Source of the DNA: Ferrovaceae bacterium
GTDB taxonomy: Bacteria; Pseudomonadota; Gammaproteobacteria; Burkholderiales; Ferrovaceae
DNA length: 64,000 nt
NCBI GenBank assembly: GCA_027449685.1
Contig: DAIDLC010000003.1
Coordinates: forward strand, 62,001 to 126,000
Direction of reading: 5' to 3'
Positions 55,073-64,000 of this stretch are shown here, piece after piece; position 1 is the first letter of the stretch, and the number at the start of each line of letters is the position of its first letter. The translations under genes and the position numbers were made by a program. The notes under the pieces were generated by a model. That model saw nothing but the letters and a program-made list of their open reading frames with translations. It was not told where the DNA came from and did not search any database.

Positions 55073-56734
55073 TTGTCCGCAGGCGTCTGTCAGGATTTCT
55101 GCCGCATGCTGACGCATGGTAGGGGTTAGCGTAACCCCCCCCAGCATGCGCGCGATTTCTTCCACGCGCTCCTCGCGCGTCAAACGTTGAACCTCGCTAC
55201 CCACTCCCTGGTTTTGCTCGGTTTTTTTCACTTGAAAATGATGGTGTCCGCAGGCCGCCACCTGGGGAAGATGGGTGACGCACAGCACTTGGTGTGTGCC
55301 GCCCAGACGTTGCAGCAAACGTCCCACGATTTCGGCTACACCACCACCAATTCCGGTATCCACCTCGTCAAAAATCAGGGTGGGCGTTTGCGACACTGCC
55401 GATAATACCGTTTGAATGGCCAGGCTAAGACGCGATAACTCTCCCCCGGAAGCCACGCGCGCCAGGGACTGGGGTTCTTGTGCCGGATGCGTGGCCACCT
55501 GAAACTCCACCGTCTCCAGCCCCTGACCGGTGGGCTGCGGCAAGGTCTGAAGCGCTACTTGAAAACGTGCCTGCCCCAAGGCCAGGTCGGCCAACTGTTG
55601 GGTCACGGCGCCGGACAGGGCCTGTGCCGCCTGTTGCCGCACCTGGGCCAGTTGCTGCGCTTGCGCCAGAAAAGTCGCCTGCGCCAAAGCCGCGGCCTGC
55701 GCCAGCGACTCTCCTGATTCCTGCTCCTGCAACTGCTGCCAGCGCTGCTGCAATTGTTCCTGAAAGGCCGGTAATTCCTCGGGACGCATGCGGGTGCGTC
55801 GTGCCACGGTGTGGATTTCCTGCAGGCGTTGTTCCAGTTGTGCCAAAGCGCCCTCATCCTCTTCGGCTTGCAGGACATAACGACGCAAGGCGTGCAACCC
55901 TTCCTTGAGTTGGATTTCTCCTTGCTGCAGCAATTCCAGCACCGGGTGCAATGCCGCATCAAAGGAACTCAGTTGGGACAAACGCTGCAGGACCTGATCC
56001 AGCAAGGTTAAGGCCGAACTCTCGGACTCGGCCAGCAGAGCGAGACTCCAGCGCGTGCCTTCCTGCAGGCTGGCCGCATGGCTCAGGCGTAAATGGTCGG
56101 ATTGCAGGGCTTGCCACTCCTGTACATCCAGGTTCAAGGCCTGCAGAATTTCCAGTTGTTCGCTACAGCGCAACAGTTCTTCCTGAACATGAGCACGGTC
56201 ACTCTGCCAACGTTCCCATTGGGTTTGCAGTTCCTGCCAGCGCTCAAACGCGCCTTTCACCTCCCGGGCCAAGGATATGGACGACCCGAAGGCGTCCAGA
56301 AGATCTCGTTGGGTAGAGGGTTTCAGGAGCGATTGATGGGCGTGCTGACCATGAATGTCGAGCAGCATTTCTCCCAGAGCTTTCAGTTGGGTCACTGTCA
56401 CAGGGGTTGCATTGATGAAAGCGCGGGATTTTCCTCCACGGTCCACCACACGGCGTAACACACAGTCTTCTTCCTCACCAAGTTCTTGTTGGAGCAACCA
56501 GTGCATGGCAGGCGATTGCGGTGCAATCTGGAAAACCGCTGTGACTTCGGCGCGCTCGGCACCGGTGCGTACTGTGGCCGCATCACAACGTGCGCCCAAA
56601 GCCAGTGACAGCGCTTCGATGAGTATGGACTTGCCGGCGCCCGTTTCTCCAGTCAGGACCGTAAAACCGGACTCGAATTCAAGGTCCAGTTGCTGCACGA
56701 TCGCTACATTACGGATGCTCAGTTGAGATAGCAT
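55067..56734 (-). CDS. recN: DNA repair protein RecN
   Basis: 555 residues, SMC-like. It starts [42 protein letters not shown], with Walker A at about 30-37. A long Gln/Leu-rich coiled coil spans residues 150-370. The C-terminal lobe has [29 protein letters not shown] and [13 protein letters not shown]. It holds DNA ends together during double-strand break repair. No LexA-type operator was noticed upstream. nadK lies 124 bases upstream on the same strand. Confidence 0.96.
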   Translation of the reverse strand: MLSQLSIRNVAIVQQLDLEFESGFTVLTGETGAGKSILIEALSLALGARCDAATVRTGAERAEVTAVFQIAPQSPAMHWLLQQELGEEEDCVLRRVVDRGGKSRAFINATPVTVTQLKALGEMLLDIHGQHAHQSLLKPSTQRDLLDAFGSSISLAREVKGAFERWQELQTQWERWQSDRAHVQEELLRCSEQLEILQALNLDVQEWQALQSDHLRLSHAASLQEGTRWSLALLAESESSALTLLDQVLQRLSQLSSFDAALHPVLELLQQGEIQLKEGLHALRRYVLQAEEDEGALAQLEQRLQEIHTVARRTRMRPEELPAFQEQLQQRWQQLQEQESGESLAQAAALAQATFLAQAQQLAQVRQQAAQALSGAVTQQLADLALGQARFQVALQTLPQPTGQGLETVEFQVATHPAQEPQSLARVASGGELSRLSLAIQTVLSAVSQTPTLIFDEVDTGIGGGVAEIVGRLLQRLGGTHQVLCVTHLPQVAACGHHHFQVKKTEQNQGVGSEVQRLTREERVEEIARMLGGVTLTPTMRQHAAEILTDACGQS

Positions 56735-56857
56735 GAGTCAATACACGGCACAGAAAATCAGGTGGGACAGACATCGTCACACACCACAAGCATGGTAGAA
56801 AAACCTTGCGCCCGTGATTCTGGTCTATCGACGGACCACACAGCAGCGCCCAAGCAA

Positions 56858-57730
56858 TCATAATTTGGCTCCCCAGTGCAGCTTTTCACGCAGCATGGCA
56901 AAGTAACTATGGGCCACTGGATGCAACAGCCGAATGCCCTGAGGGGCCGTCTGAAGACATAAACGATCCTCTGCCTGCAAGGAAAATTGGTCCTGAACGT
57001 CAAAATTGACGAATGCGCCCTCCCCTTTTTGCAAAACCACCTCCACTTCACAGCGATCGCTGAGAACAATGGGACGGTTACTTAGGGTGTGGGGGCAAAT
57101 GGGGACCAACACCAAGGCACGCAAATCGGGATGTACAATGGGACCCCCACTGGACAGGGCATAGGCTGTGGATCCTGTGGGGGTAGCCAGAATCAGGCCG
57201 TCAGCGCGCAGGTTATAGACGAAACGCCCATCCACAGAAACTTCCAGTTCGATCATGCTGCCGCGAGCCCCTTTGGTGAGGACGACATCATTGAGCGCAA
57301 CGGACTGCCGGTAATCCTGACCCTGCCGCTGGATACGTGCCTGAATCAAGGTGCGCGCTTCTTCCTCGTAATGCCCCTGCAGAATGTCATCCAGCATACG
57401 TTGCATGTGCTGGGCCGGAATATCCGTCAAAAAACCCAACTGGCCCAGATTGATGCCAATCAACGGCACGGCATGCCTGGCCAGCACGCGCGCTGCATTG
57501 AGCAACGTGCCATCCCCCCCGAGCACGATGACCAGATCCGTATGCTCGCCAATGGATTCCAGGTTGACCGTTCGTACCCCAGGCGTTTGCAACACATCGG
57601 CCGAACGCTGATCCAGCACCACCTGCAAATGGCGCTGCTGCAAAAAATCAATCAGGGCCAGCAAGGGTTGGCGCAAATTGCTACTGTCATATTTGCCCAC
57701 CACGCCAATTCTTTGAAAGGATGCATCCAT
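56858..57730 (-). CDS. nadK: NAD kinase
   Basis: 290 residues from the ATG at 57730 (the frame opens at 57799, inside the hrcA start region). Family motifs: VVLGGDGTLLNAAR (the catalytic GGDG), INLGQLGFLTDI, VALNDVVLTKG and DGLILATPTGSTAYALSSGGPIV. It phosphorylates NAD to NADP. It is divergent from hrcA with 37 bases between starts, as in many betaproteobacteria. Confidence 0.96.
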   Translation of the reverse strand: MDASFQRIGVVGKYDSSNLRQPLLALIDFLQQRHLQVVLDQRSADVLQTPGVRTVNLESIGEHTDLVIVLGGDGTLLNAARVLARHAVPLIGINLGQLGFLTDIPAQHMQRMLDDILQGHYEEEARTLIQARIQRQGQDYRQSVALNDVVLTKGARGSMIELEVSVDGRFVYNLRADGLILATPTGSTAYALSSGGPIVHPDLRALVLVPICPHTLSNRPIVLSDRCEVEVVLQKGEGAFVNFDVQDQFSLQAEDRLCLQTAPQGIRLLHPVAHSYFAMLREKLHWGAKL

Positions 57731-57767
57731 ACTCGAATTAAACCACATTTCAGGTAGAATGAAGCGC

Positions 57768-58787
57768 ATGTTGAACGATCGTGCACGTGCCCTTCTCAAA
57801 GCCCTGGTGGAACGCTACATCGAAGATGGTCAGCCGGTAGGTTCGCGCGCCCTGTCCCGCCTGTCCGGCCTGGACCTATCTGCAGCCACAATCCGCAACG
57901 TCATGGCTGATCTGGAGGAAATGGGGTTCATTGCCAGTCCACACACCTCGGCAGGACGCGTGCCCACCCCTCAGGGGTACCGTTTTTTCGTGGATTCCCT
58001 GCTCACGATCAAACCCCTGGAAGAAGACACCATCCACCATCTATCGCACCAATTGCTCCCCTCGGATACGGCCCATCTGGTGGCTACCGCTTCCCAAACC
58101 CTGTCCGAATTGACCGCCTTTGCGGGGATTGTCCGTATCCCCAAGCGCTTGACGAGTGGTTTCCGGCATCTGGAATTTCTCAAGCTTTCAGAAAAACGCA
58201 TCTTGCTGATTCTGGTCACGCTGGACGGGGATGTGCAAAACCGCGTCCTGTTTACCGAACAATCCTATAGCACCACCCAACTTTCACAAGCGGCGCTATA
58301 CCTGAACGAGCATTACGCGGGCTGTGATTTTGAAGGCGTCCGCGAAAGCTTGCGCAATGAACTGAAGCACCTCAACGAAAACATTCAAACCTTGATGACT
58401 ACCGCCCTGGAAATGGGGAGCGCCGCCCTGCGCGAGGGTCAGGATGACTATGTATTGAGTGGCGAAACCCGGTTGATCGCCCATCAGGACGTTTCGGGCA
58501 ATTTATCCCGGCTGCGTCGGTTGATCGACGCCTTCGAACAAAAAACCGAACTCATCCAATTGCTGGACTTGAGCCAACGGGCCGATGGCGTGAAAATCTT
58601 CATTGGGGGAGAGTCCAATCTGGTTACCCTGGATGAATTCAGCATGGTCACCGCACCCTATGAAGTCAATGGCCAGGTTGTGGGCACTTTGGGTGTGGTA
58701 GGCCCCACCCGGATGGCCTATGAGCGCATCATCCCCATTGTGGATATCACTGCCCGACTCTTGTCCATGGCGCTTTCCCAATCTTGA
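57768..58787 (+). CDS. hrcA: heat-inducible transcription repressor HrcA
   Basis: 339 residues from the ATG at 57768 (MLNDRARALLKALVERYIEDGQPVGSRALS); an ATG three codons upstream overlaps a TAGAAT. An N-terminal winged helix (SAATIRNVMADLEEMGFIASPHTSAGRVPT) is followed by the GAF-like dimer domain ending with LGVVGPTRMAYERIIPIVD. HrcA represses groESL and sometimes dnaKJ through CIRCE operators; I found no CIRCE element in this window, including upstream of the dnaJ end. The following hemH frame starts 28 bases after its stop. Confidence 0.96.
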   Translation: MLNDRARALLKALVERYIEDGQPVGSRALSRLSGLDLSAATIRNVMADLEEMGFIASPHTSAGRVPTPQGYRFFVDSLLTIKPLEEDTIHHLSHQLLPSDTAHLVATASQTLSELTAFAGIVRIPKRLTSGFRHLEFLKLSEKRILLILVTLDGDVQNRVLFTEQSYSTTQLSQAALYLNEHYAGCDFEGVRESLRNELKHLNENIQTLMTTALEMGSAALREGQDDYVLSGETRLIAHQDVSGNLSRLRRLIDAFEQKTELIQLLDLSQRADGVKIFIGGESNLVTLDEFSMVTAPYEVNGQVVGTLGVVGPTRMAYERIIPIVDITARLLSMALSQS

Positions 58788-58815
58788 ACCGCCCTCTTTG
58801 TCAGGAACCTGCGTC

Positions 58816-59922
58816 ATGCCCCGATATCTCCCAGAACCTCCCTTTGATCATTCGCACCAAGGCTTGACCGGCGTTCTGGTTGTCAATCTGGGAACGCCAG
58901 ACGCCCCCGAAAAATCCGCCCTGCGCCGCTATCTCAAGCAATTTCTAAGTGACCCCCGCGTGGTCGAACTGCCCCGTGTGTTATGGTGGCTAATCCTCAA
59001 CGGCTTCATTCTGAACACCCGCCCGGTCCGCTCGGCTCAGAAATACGCCCTGATCTGGACCCCCAAAGGCTCTCCCTTGCGGGTCCACACTGAGGAACAA
59101 GCGCTGGGATTGGCACAAGGTTTGGGTGCCCGGCTGCAAGGCCCACTCTGCGTCAAATATGCCATGCGCTATGGTCAACCGAGCATTGCCAGCGCAGTAG
59201 CCGAGCTCAAAGCCCAGGGTTGTAACCGTATTCTATTGCTCCCTTTGTATCCCCAGTACGCGGCCAGTACCACCGGGTCTTCTCTGGACGCCTTGTTCCA
59301 GGCGCTGGGACGTTACCGCAATGTGCCGGAAATTCGCGTGATTCGTCATTATCATGACCACCCGGCATACATCCAGGCGCTGAAAATCCGCGTGGAAAAA
59401 TTCTGGGATATGCATGGCCGCCCCGACAAGTTGCTGATGAGTTTTCATGGGGTGCCCCGTTATACCCTGGACAAGGGAGACCCCTATTTTTGCGAATGCC
59501 ACAAAACAGGGCGACTGCTGGCCGAGGCCCTGGGGCTGCAGGCCGAACAGTATGCCGTGTCCTTTCAGTCCCTGTTTGGCCGCGCGGAATGGGTCAAGCC
59601 CTATACCGAACCGCTGGTACGGCAACTGGCCCATGACGGCGTACAGAATCTGCATGTCATCTGCCCGGGATTCCCTGCCGATTGCCTGGAAACCCTGGAA
59701 GAAATCGGCATGGAAGTGAAAGCGGCTTTCCTATCCAGTGGCGGACGGGAATACCATTACATTCCTGCACTCAACGATGAACCCGCATGGCTGGAAGGGC
59801 TAACCCAAATTGCCCTGGAGCATCTGCAGGGGTGGTTCAAGCCTTCGTGGACCGCCGAATGCGCGCAGCGCGAGGGAGTCCTGACACAGCAACGGGCCCA
59901 GGCGCTTGGCGCTCCCCGGTGA
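58816..59922 (+). CDS. hemH: ferrochelatase
   Basis: 368 residues from the ATG at 58816 (the frame opens further up, inside hrcA, without family character). It shows VLVVNLGTPDAPEKSALRRYLKQFLSDPRVVE, RILLLPLYPQYAASTTGS and LMSFHGVPRYTLDKGDPY, with the iron-binding His in SFHGVP and a Glu in CLETLEEIGME. It inserts Fe2+ into protoporphyrin IX at the end of heme synthesis. The hrcA-hemH pair is a betaproteobacterial arrangement. There is no obvious membrane anchor. Confidence 0.95.
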   Translation: MPRYLPEPPFDHSHQGLTGVLVVNLGTPDAPEKSALRRYLKQFLSDPRVVELPRVLWWLILNGFILNTRPVRSAQKYALIWTPKGSPLRVHTEEQALGLAQGLGARLQGPLCVKYAMRYGQPSIASAVAELKAQGCNRILLLPLYPQYAASTTGSSLDALFQALGRYRNVPEIRVIRHYHDHPAYIQALKIRVEKFWDMHGRPDKLLMSFHGVPRYTLDKGDPYFCECHKTGRLLAEALGLQAEQYAVSFQSLFGRAEWVKPYTEPLVRQLAHDGVQNLHVICPGFPADCLETLEEIGMEVKAAFLSSGGREYHYIPALNDEPAWLEGLTQIALEHLQGWFKPSWTAECAQREGVLTQQRAQALGAPR

Positions 59923-59971
59923 ACCCACCCGCCAGCTCCCCCATCCCGAAAAGGGCTGAACAGGGGGGCTT

Positions 59972-60027
59972 TTCGGGTCACTGGCTTCGGGTTACTGGCT
60001 TCGGGTTACTGGCTTCAGGTCACTGCC
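59972..60027. repeat. 14-bp tandem repeat, four units
   Basis: Units at 59972-59985, 59986-59999, 60000-60013 and 60014-60027: TTCGGGTCACTGGC, TTCGGGTTACTGGC twice, TTCAGGTCACTGCC. The two central copies are identical. The last copy covers the end of the lpxH coding region, the others lie in the hemH/lpxH gap. A 14-bp unit is not a multiple of three. Confidence 0.9.
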
Positions 60028-60749
60028 AGTGGGATGGCACGGCAACCCGATGCATCGCACAACAGATAGCCCGCACGCTCATTGCTCCAATCCTGCAGCA
60101 CCCACCGTTCGCAGGTATGGTCATCCAGTCGATACACATGGCGCGCCGGCCGATGCGTATGCCCCTGAATCAGGTGGGGATAATCCTGCTTGCGCAGCAG
60201 ATCCGTCACGGCCTGGGGAGACACATCCATGATCTCCATAGCCTTGGCCTGCTTGGACTTGTGACTGATGCGGGTGGCCTCGCGGGCCATGGCATAGCGC
60301 ACCTCGAGAGGTTGGGCCAGCACCTTGCGTTGCCAACTGGCACTGCGTACCTGTTTGCGCCAAGTTTGATATTCCACGTCATCCACACAGAGTTGATCGC
60401 CATGCGTAAGAAGGGTACGCGTTCCATTGAGGAGAATGATCGTAGGGTCTGGCAGTAACGTTGCCGAGCAATCCTTGATGAAATCGGGACCTATCAGAAA
60501 ATCGCGGTTGCCATGCATGATATACAAGGCCGTGCCACTTTTGGCGAGCGCGGCCAGGGCCTGTATGATTTGGGCGTGAAAGGGTGAAAAACGATCGTCG
60601 TCCCCCACCCAGGTTTCAAACAAATCGCCCAAAATATACAGGCTTTCAGCCTCGACACAGGGTCCCTCGAGGAAATCGAGAAAACACTGAGTGACCAGCG
60701 GCACCTTTTCAGACAGGTGCAAATCGGCAATGAACAACGTGGATGACAC
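60015..60749 (-). CDS. lpxH: UDP-2,3-diacylglucosamine diphosphatase
   Basis: 244 residues. Metallophosphoesterase motifs run in order: FIADLHLSE, YILGDLFETWVGDDD, IMHGNRDFL, LLTHGDQLC and IQGHTHRPA, all metal ligands intact. LpxH removes UMP from UDP-diacylglucosamine to give lipid X, the fourth step of lipid A synthesis, at the inner membrane face. Its last codons lie in a 14-bp tandem repeat. ppiB lies 6 bases upstream on the same strand, a common ppiB-lpxH pair. Confidence 0.95.
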   Translation of the reverse strand: MSSTLFIADLHLSEKVPLVTQCFLDFLEGPCVEAESLYILGDLFETWVGDDDRFSPFHAQIIQALAALAKSGTALYIMHGNRDFLIGPDFIKDCSATLLPDPTIILLNGTRTLLTHGDQLCVDDVEYQTWRKQVRSASWQRKVLAQPLEVRYAMAREATRISHKSKQAKAMEIMDVSPQAVTDLLRKQDYPHLIQGHTHRPARHVYRLDDHTCERWVLQDWSNERAGYLLCDASGCRAIPLAVT

Positions 60750-60755
60750 GGGCGC

Positions 60756-61247
60756 TCACATCACGCTGGCACTTTCAATCACCACATCTTCCCGAGGAAC
60801 GTCCGAATGTCCCCCGCGACTGGTAGTGGCTACTGCCTTGATCTTGTCCACCACTTCCTGACCTTGCACCACTTTTCCAAACACGCAATACCCGTAGCCG
60901 TGGTGAGTCGCCTCGGTAAAATTGAGAAAATCGTTATCTTTGACGTTGATAAAAAATTGTGCAGTGGCCGAATGCGGGTCGGAAGTGCGTGCCATGGCAA
61001 TGGTGTAGCGCTCGTTGGTCAATCCGTTGGCCGCTTCATTATCCACGGGATCGCGGGTCTCCTTCTGTTTCATGCCGGCTGTCATACCCCCTCCCTGGAT
61101 CATGAAACCATCGATGACGCGATGAAATACAGTGCCATCATAGAACCCTGAGCGTACATATTCCAGAAAGTTGGCCACGGTTTTAGGCGCCTTCTCCTGG
61201 TCCAGTTCCAGCACGATATCCCCATAATTTGTTTTGAGTCGAACCAT
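60756..61247 (-). CDS. ppiB: cytoplasmic peptidyl-prolyl cis-trans isomerase (cyclophilin)
   Basis: 163 residues, no signal peptide. Cyclophilin blocks: [45 protein letters not shown] and [17 protein letters not shown]. The FHRVI and QFF active-site segments are complete. It catalyses proline isomerisation during folding. It lies 11 bases after the TPR gene and 6 before lpxH on the same strand. Confidence 0.96.
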   Translation of the reverse strand: MVRLKTNYGDIVLELDQEKAPKTVANFLEYVRSGFYDGTVFHRVIDGFMIQGGGMTAGMKQKETRDPVDNEAANGLTNERYTIAMARTSDPHSATAQFFINVKDNDFLNFTEATHHGYGYCVFGKVVQGQEVVDKIKAVATTSRGGHSDVPREDVVIESASVM

Positions 61248-61258
61248 GTCATTTTCCT

Positions 61259-61939
61259 TCAGTCAAGTTTTTCGGATTTGGCTTTCAAGGCCTTGTTGCG
61301 GGGGTCCAGAATGAGCGCCGCCTGATACGCATGCTTGGCCAGGGCCACATACACATCTCCCAGATTTTCCTGGGCAGTGGCGTAATTCGGTTGTACCATC
61401 AAGGCCATTGTCAGGTTTTTACGCGCTTCTTCCAACTGTCCCTTGGCTGCATAGAGGACTGCCAGATTGTTATAGGGAGCGGCCATCTCCGGAAAACGAT
61501 CCACCATGCCCCGCAAAACCTGCAAGGCTTCGTCGGCATGCCCCAACCGAGTCAGCACCTGCGACTTGAGAAACCACATGTCCCCATCCTGGCTGTTCGC
61601 CGTCAGGTAGTCCTGTAGTGCCTGCAGGGCCTCCTGATCCTTACCGCTATCCACCAGATGCCGAATGGCCTTGGGGGTCAACAAGACAGGCTCTGGGGGT
61701 GGTTCTGGTACGAGCGTGGCGGCAGGTCGATCTTTCACGACCGAAGACATGCCCGTTGATTCCGTGGGGGCCGAAGGAACAGGCGCCGCAGGGGGGGGTT
61801 GCGTTACCGCAGATGTGGACGCCACAGGCACCGGAGTACCGTCGGCAGGTGCCGCCACGCTAACGGCCGTTTCCCCAGCCAATCCATTGGTCATGCCGCA
61901 CGTCAAGAGCATGATGCAAACTACGGGCCGTAGACTCAT
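61259..61939 (-). CDS. exported tetratricopeptide repeat protein
   Basis: 226 residues from the ATG at 61939, chosen because it gives a signal-like start ([25 protein letters not shown]); the frame opens at 61987. A Pro/Ala/Thr/Ser-rich low-complexity stretch (about 25-85) is followed by roughly four TPR units: [55 protein letters not shown] and [24 protein letters not shown] domains mediate protein contacts; partners are unknown. Its position before ppiB and opposite cysS is seen in other betaproteobacteria. The 283 bases between its start and cysS hold no gene. Confidence 0.8.
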   Translation of the reverse strand: MSLRPVVCIMLLTCGMTNGLAGETAVSVAAPADGTPVPVASTSAVTQPPPAAPVPSAPTESTGMSSVVKDRPAATLVPEPPPEPVLLTPKAIRHLVDSGKDQEALQALQDYLTANSQDGDMWFLKSQVLTRLGHADEALQVLRGMVDRFPEMAAPYNNLAVLYAAKGQLEEARKNLTMALMVQPNYATAQENLGDVYVALAKHAYQAALILDPRNKALKAKSEKLD

Positions 61940-62222
61940 AACCCCCACCGCCTGCGGTTTTTTGCCACAGAGCCCAACGCCACGCAATACCAGAGCGAGG
62001 CCCGGTAAAAGGGGAAGGCAAAGCGCTCAAACATATCGTGATATACTCTCCGGACAAACGCAACAGGCTAAACACTCTATTATATCAATACAATGCATTC
62101 TTTTCCAGTTCGCTAGTCAGGCTCCTGGCCTTTGTTTGTAGAACCCTCTGCGGCAAAAAAACCATGAACTTGTCCGACTTCTGCCAAAATCTTTTTGCGC
62201 TTGCCAGCACACTTCCCCCATC

Positions 62223-63617
62223 ATGCTAAAAATTTTTAATACCTTGACCCGCCGCACTGAGGTTTTTCAGCCCATTGAACCCGGACAAGTGCGCATGTAT
62301 GTGTGCGGCATGACCGTTTACGACCGCTGTCACCTGGGGCATGCGCGCATGCTGGTCAATTTTGACCTGGTTTACCGTTGGCTACAGCACTCGGGCTATC
62401 AGGTCACCTATGTGCGCAATATTACCGATATCGATGACAAAATCATCGCGCGTGCCGCCCTCCATCAAGAGCCCATTAGCGCCTTGACGACGCGCATGAT
62501 CAGCGCCATGCACCAGGACCTGGCCCAACTCAACGTTTTGCCTCCCACCTTCGAACCACGTGCCACTGACCATGTTTCCGGCATGATCACGATGATCTCC
62601 ACTTTGATCGAGCGCCAATTGGCTTATGTGGGAAGCAATGGGGACGTGTATTACTCGGTTCATGACTTTCCCACCTACGGCAAACTGTCGGGCAAAACCC
62701 TGGAGGATCTGCGCGCCGGCGAACGCATCTCGGTGGACCCGCATAAACGCGACCCGCTCGACTTTGTCCTGTGGAAGGCAGCCAAGCCCGATGAACCTTC
62801 CTGGCCTTCACCCTGGGGCCCGGGACGACCTGGATGGCATATTGAATGCTCGGTCATGAGTGAACATTTCCTCGGAACCCATTTCGACATTCATGGCGGC
62901 GGCCACGATTTACAATTCCCCCACCATGAAAACGAAATCGCCCAAAGCGAAGGGGCTCATGGTCATACGTTTGTAAATTTATGGATGCATAACGGTTTTC
63001 TGCGCGTCAATGATGAAAAAATGTCCAAGTCCCTGGACAACTTTTTCACCATCGACGCCGTTCTCGAGGCTTTTGACGCCGAGGTCATTCGTTTTTTTCT
63101 ACTGCGCGGTCATTATCGAAGCCCGCTCAACTACACCGAAGCCCATCTGGAAGATGCCCGCCAGTCCCTCAATACCCTGTACAACGCCTTGCGGGGCCAG
63201 CCATTGACTGCGGGTCTACCCGATTGGACACAGCCCGAAGCGCAGGCTTTCAAGGCGGCGTTGGATGATGATTTCAACACCCCGGAAGCCATGGCCGTTC
63301 TGTTTGGTCTGGCACGGGACATTCATCGGGGCGGGGGAACAGAAAAAGCCACCTTGCTGCTGCGCTTGGGCGCCATGATGGGTTTGCTGGAGAGGGACCC
63401 GGAGCAATGGATGCAGCAAGGAGCAGGTTTAGGGCGCAAGGCCTCGCAAGCCACCCGGGGATTGAGCGCAGAAACGGTGGAGCAAATCATCGAACAACGC
63501 GCCCAAGCGCGCAAAACGCGCAACTTTGCAGAGTCCGACCGCCTGCGCCAGCTGTTGCTGGATCAGGGCGTCATTCTGGAGGACAGCGCTCAGGGCACCA
63601 GCTGGCGACGCGTGTAA
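62223..63617 (+). CDS. cysS: cysteinyl-tRNA synthetase
   Basis: 464 residues. The class I HIGH-type signature is [15 protein letters not shown], with the first zinc Cys in it, and further zinc ligands in [12 protein letters not shown] and [23 protein letters not shown]-type sequence is [12 protein letters not shown]. The C-terminal tRNA-binding domain ends with [27 protein letters not shown]. It charges tRNA-Cys. It converges with dnaJ, 60 bases between stops. Confidence 0.97.
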   Translation: MLKIFNTLTRRTEVFQPIEPGQVRMYVCGMTVYDRCHLGHARMLVNFDLVYRWLQHSGYQVTYVRNITDIDDKIIARAALHQEPISALTTRMISAMHQDLAQLNVLPPTFEPRATDHVSGMITMISTLIERQLAYVGSNGDVYYSVHDFPTYGKLSGKTLEDLRAGERISVDPHKRDPLDFVLWKAAKPDEPSWPSPWGPGRPGWHIECSVMSEHFLGTHFDIHGGGHDLQFPHHENEIAQSEGAHGHTFVNLWMHNGFLRVNDEKMSKSLDNFFTIDAVLEAFDAEVIRFFLLRGHYRSPLNYTEAHLEDARQSLNTLYNALRGQPLTAGLPDWTQPEAQAFKAALDDDFNTPEAMAVLFGLARDIHRGGGTEKATLLLRLGAMMGLLERDPEQWMQQGAGLGRKASQATRGLSAETVEQIIEQRAQARKTRNFAESDRLRQLLLDQGVILEDSAQGTSWRRV

Positions 63618-63677
63618 AAGTCAGTCTTTGAGCCAAGACACCAAGCCCCCCGTCAGGATCAGGCGCGCGGGCGAGGC

Positions 63678-64000
63678 TCAAGCCGCAGGGTTGAAAAAGT
63701 CGCGCACCTTGTCCATGAAGGTTTTGGCCCGGGGGCTATGAGTTTCGCTGCCGCGCGTACTGGATTCCAGTTGTCGCAGCAACTCCTTTTGGGACTCGGT
63801 GAGTTTTACAGGCGTTTCCACAATCACATGGCACAGCAGATCGCCATAACCGCTACCGCGCAAGGCCTTTATCCCCTTGCCACGCAACCGAAATACTTGT
63901 CCGGTTTGAGTTTCGGCAGGTATCTTCAATTTGGCGTGCCCTTCCAGAGTAGGAATCTCGATTTCCCCTCCCAGCGCCGCTACCCCAAAACTGATGGGCA
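63678..64000 (-). CDS. dnaJ: chaperone protein DnaJ, C-terminal part (partial)
   Basis: The frame enters from the right edge and ends at 63678, giving about 107 residues. It reads [19 protein letters not shown], then [21 protein letters not shown] and [24 protein letters not shown], the canonical C-terminal beta domain II and dimerisation end of DnaJ. The J-domain and zinc fingers are outside the window. DnaJ is the Hsp40 partner of DnaK; dnaK is expected further right on this strand. Confidence 0.96.
   Translation of the reverse strand, partial: PISFGVAALGGEIEIPTLEGHAKLKIPAETQTGQVFRLRGKGIKALRGSGYGDLLCHVIVETPVKLTESQKELLRQLESSTRGSETHSPRAKTFMDKVRDFFNPAA

Noticed and set aside
57731-57767. CIRCE operator near hrcA
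   Set aside because: The TTAGCACTC-N9-GAGTGCTAA pattern is not present between nadK and hrcA, nor elsewhere I looked.

Overview
The window is a stretch of proteobacterial chromosome, most likely betaproteobacterial. The layouts exbB-exbD-lpxK-(Trm112-like)-kdsB-adk, recN/nadK divergent from hrcA-hemH, queG divergent from the tsaE-amiC-mutL block, and a PhaM-type polyhydroxyalkanoate granule protein all point that way. It is Gram-negative: there are genes for lipid A, Kdo and heptose (waaF, lpxK, kdsB, lpxH, a PagL-type deacylase). Base composition is moderately GC-rich. I cannot name a genus from the sequence alone. Genes lie close together on both strands, with many 1-4 nt stop/start overlaps.

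Layout. 1-2.2 kb: 3' end of waaF, then a MocA-like nucleotidyltransferase and XdhC, a molybdenum-cofactor accessory pair. 2.3-9.0 kb: a one-strand type IV secretion module in the order TrbB/VirB11, TrbC/VirB2, TrbD/VirB3, TrbE/VirB4, TrbJ/VirB5, TrbL/VirB6 plus a small membrane protein. The VirB8/9/10 core genes, coupling protein and relaxase are not present. 9.1-19.8 kb: alr, ispF, algC-type phosphomutase, an outer-membrane barrel protein, ispD, mltF, serS, and recR-ybaB-dnaX, then pagL and the 4.5S RNA. 20-25 kb: folA, ribA and the exbBD-lpxK-kdsB-adk run, including a 59-residue Trm112-like protein. 25-29 kb: pyrophosphate-dependent phosphofructokinase, a K+-independent-type membrane pyrophosphatase and a Nudix hydrolase. 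29-32 kb: PhaZ/PhaM and prolyl aminopeptidase, then a 366-bp AT-rich gap with three DnaA-box-like sites. 32.5-42.4 kb: xseA-miaA, mnmC, an unknown gene with a strong terminator, a CobD/AmpE-like membrane protein, and mutL-amiC.

42.4-49.4 kb is the most unusual part: a type III restriction-modification operon (truncated DUF4391 gene, mod, a DUF1016 PDDEXK nuclease, res) sits between tsaE and queG. The res reading frame runs without a stop into tsaE, so the restriction subunit and the usually essential tRNA t6A ATPase are encoded as one 1163-residue polypeptide. Downstream amiC and mutL overlap this frame in series, so defence, tRNA modification, cell-wall amidase and mismatch repair genes form one close-packed same-strand array of about 10 kb.

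49.4-64 kb: queG, dsbD, rsgA and an M48 protease, orn, recN, nadK, hrcA, hemH, lpxH, ppiB, a TPR protein, cysS and the 3' end of dnaJ. I saw no rRNA, tRNA, CRISPR array or intact insertion sequence. Calls rest on reading translated proteins for family motifs by eye. Start codons were moved inward where a ribosome-binding site, overlap or family N-terminus argued for it.
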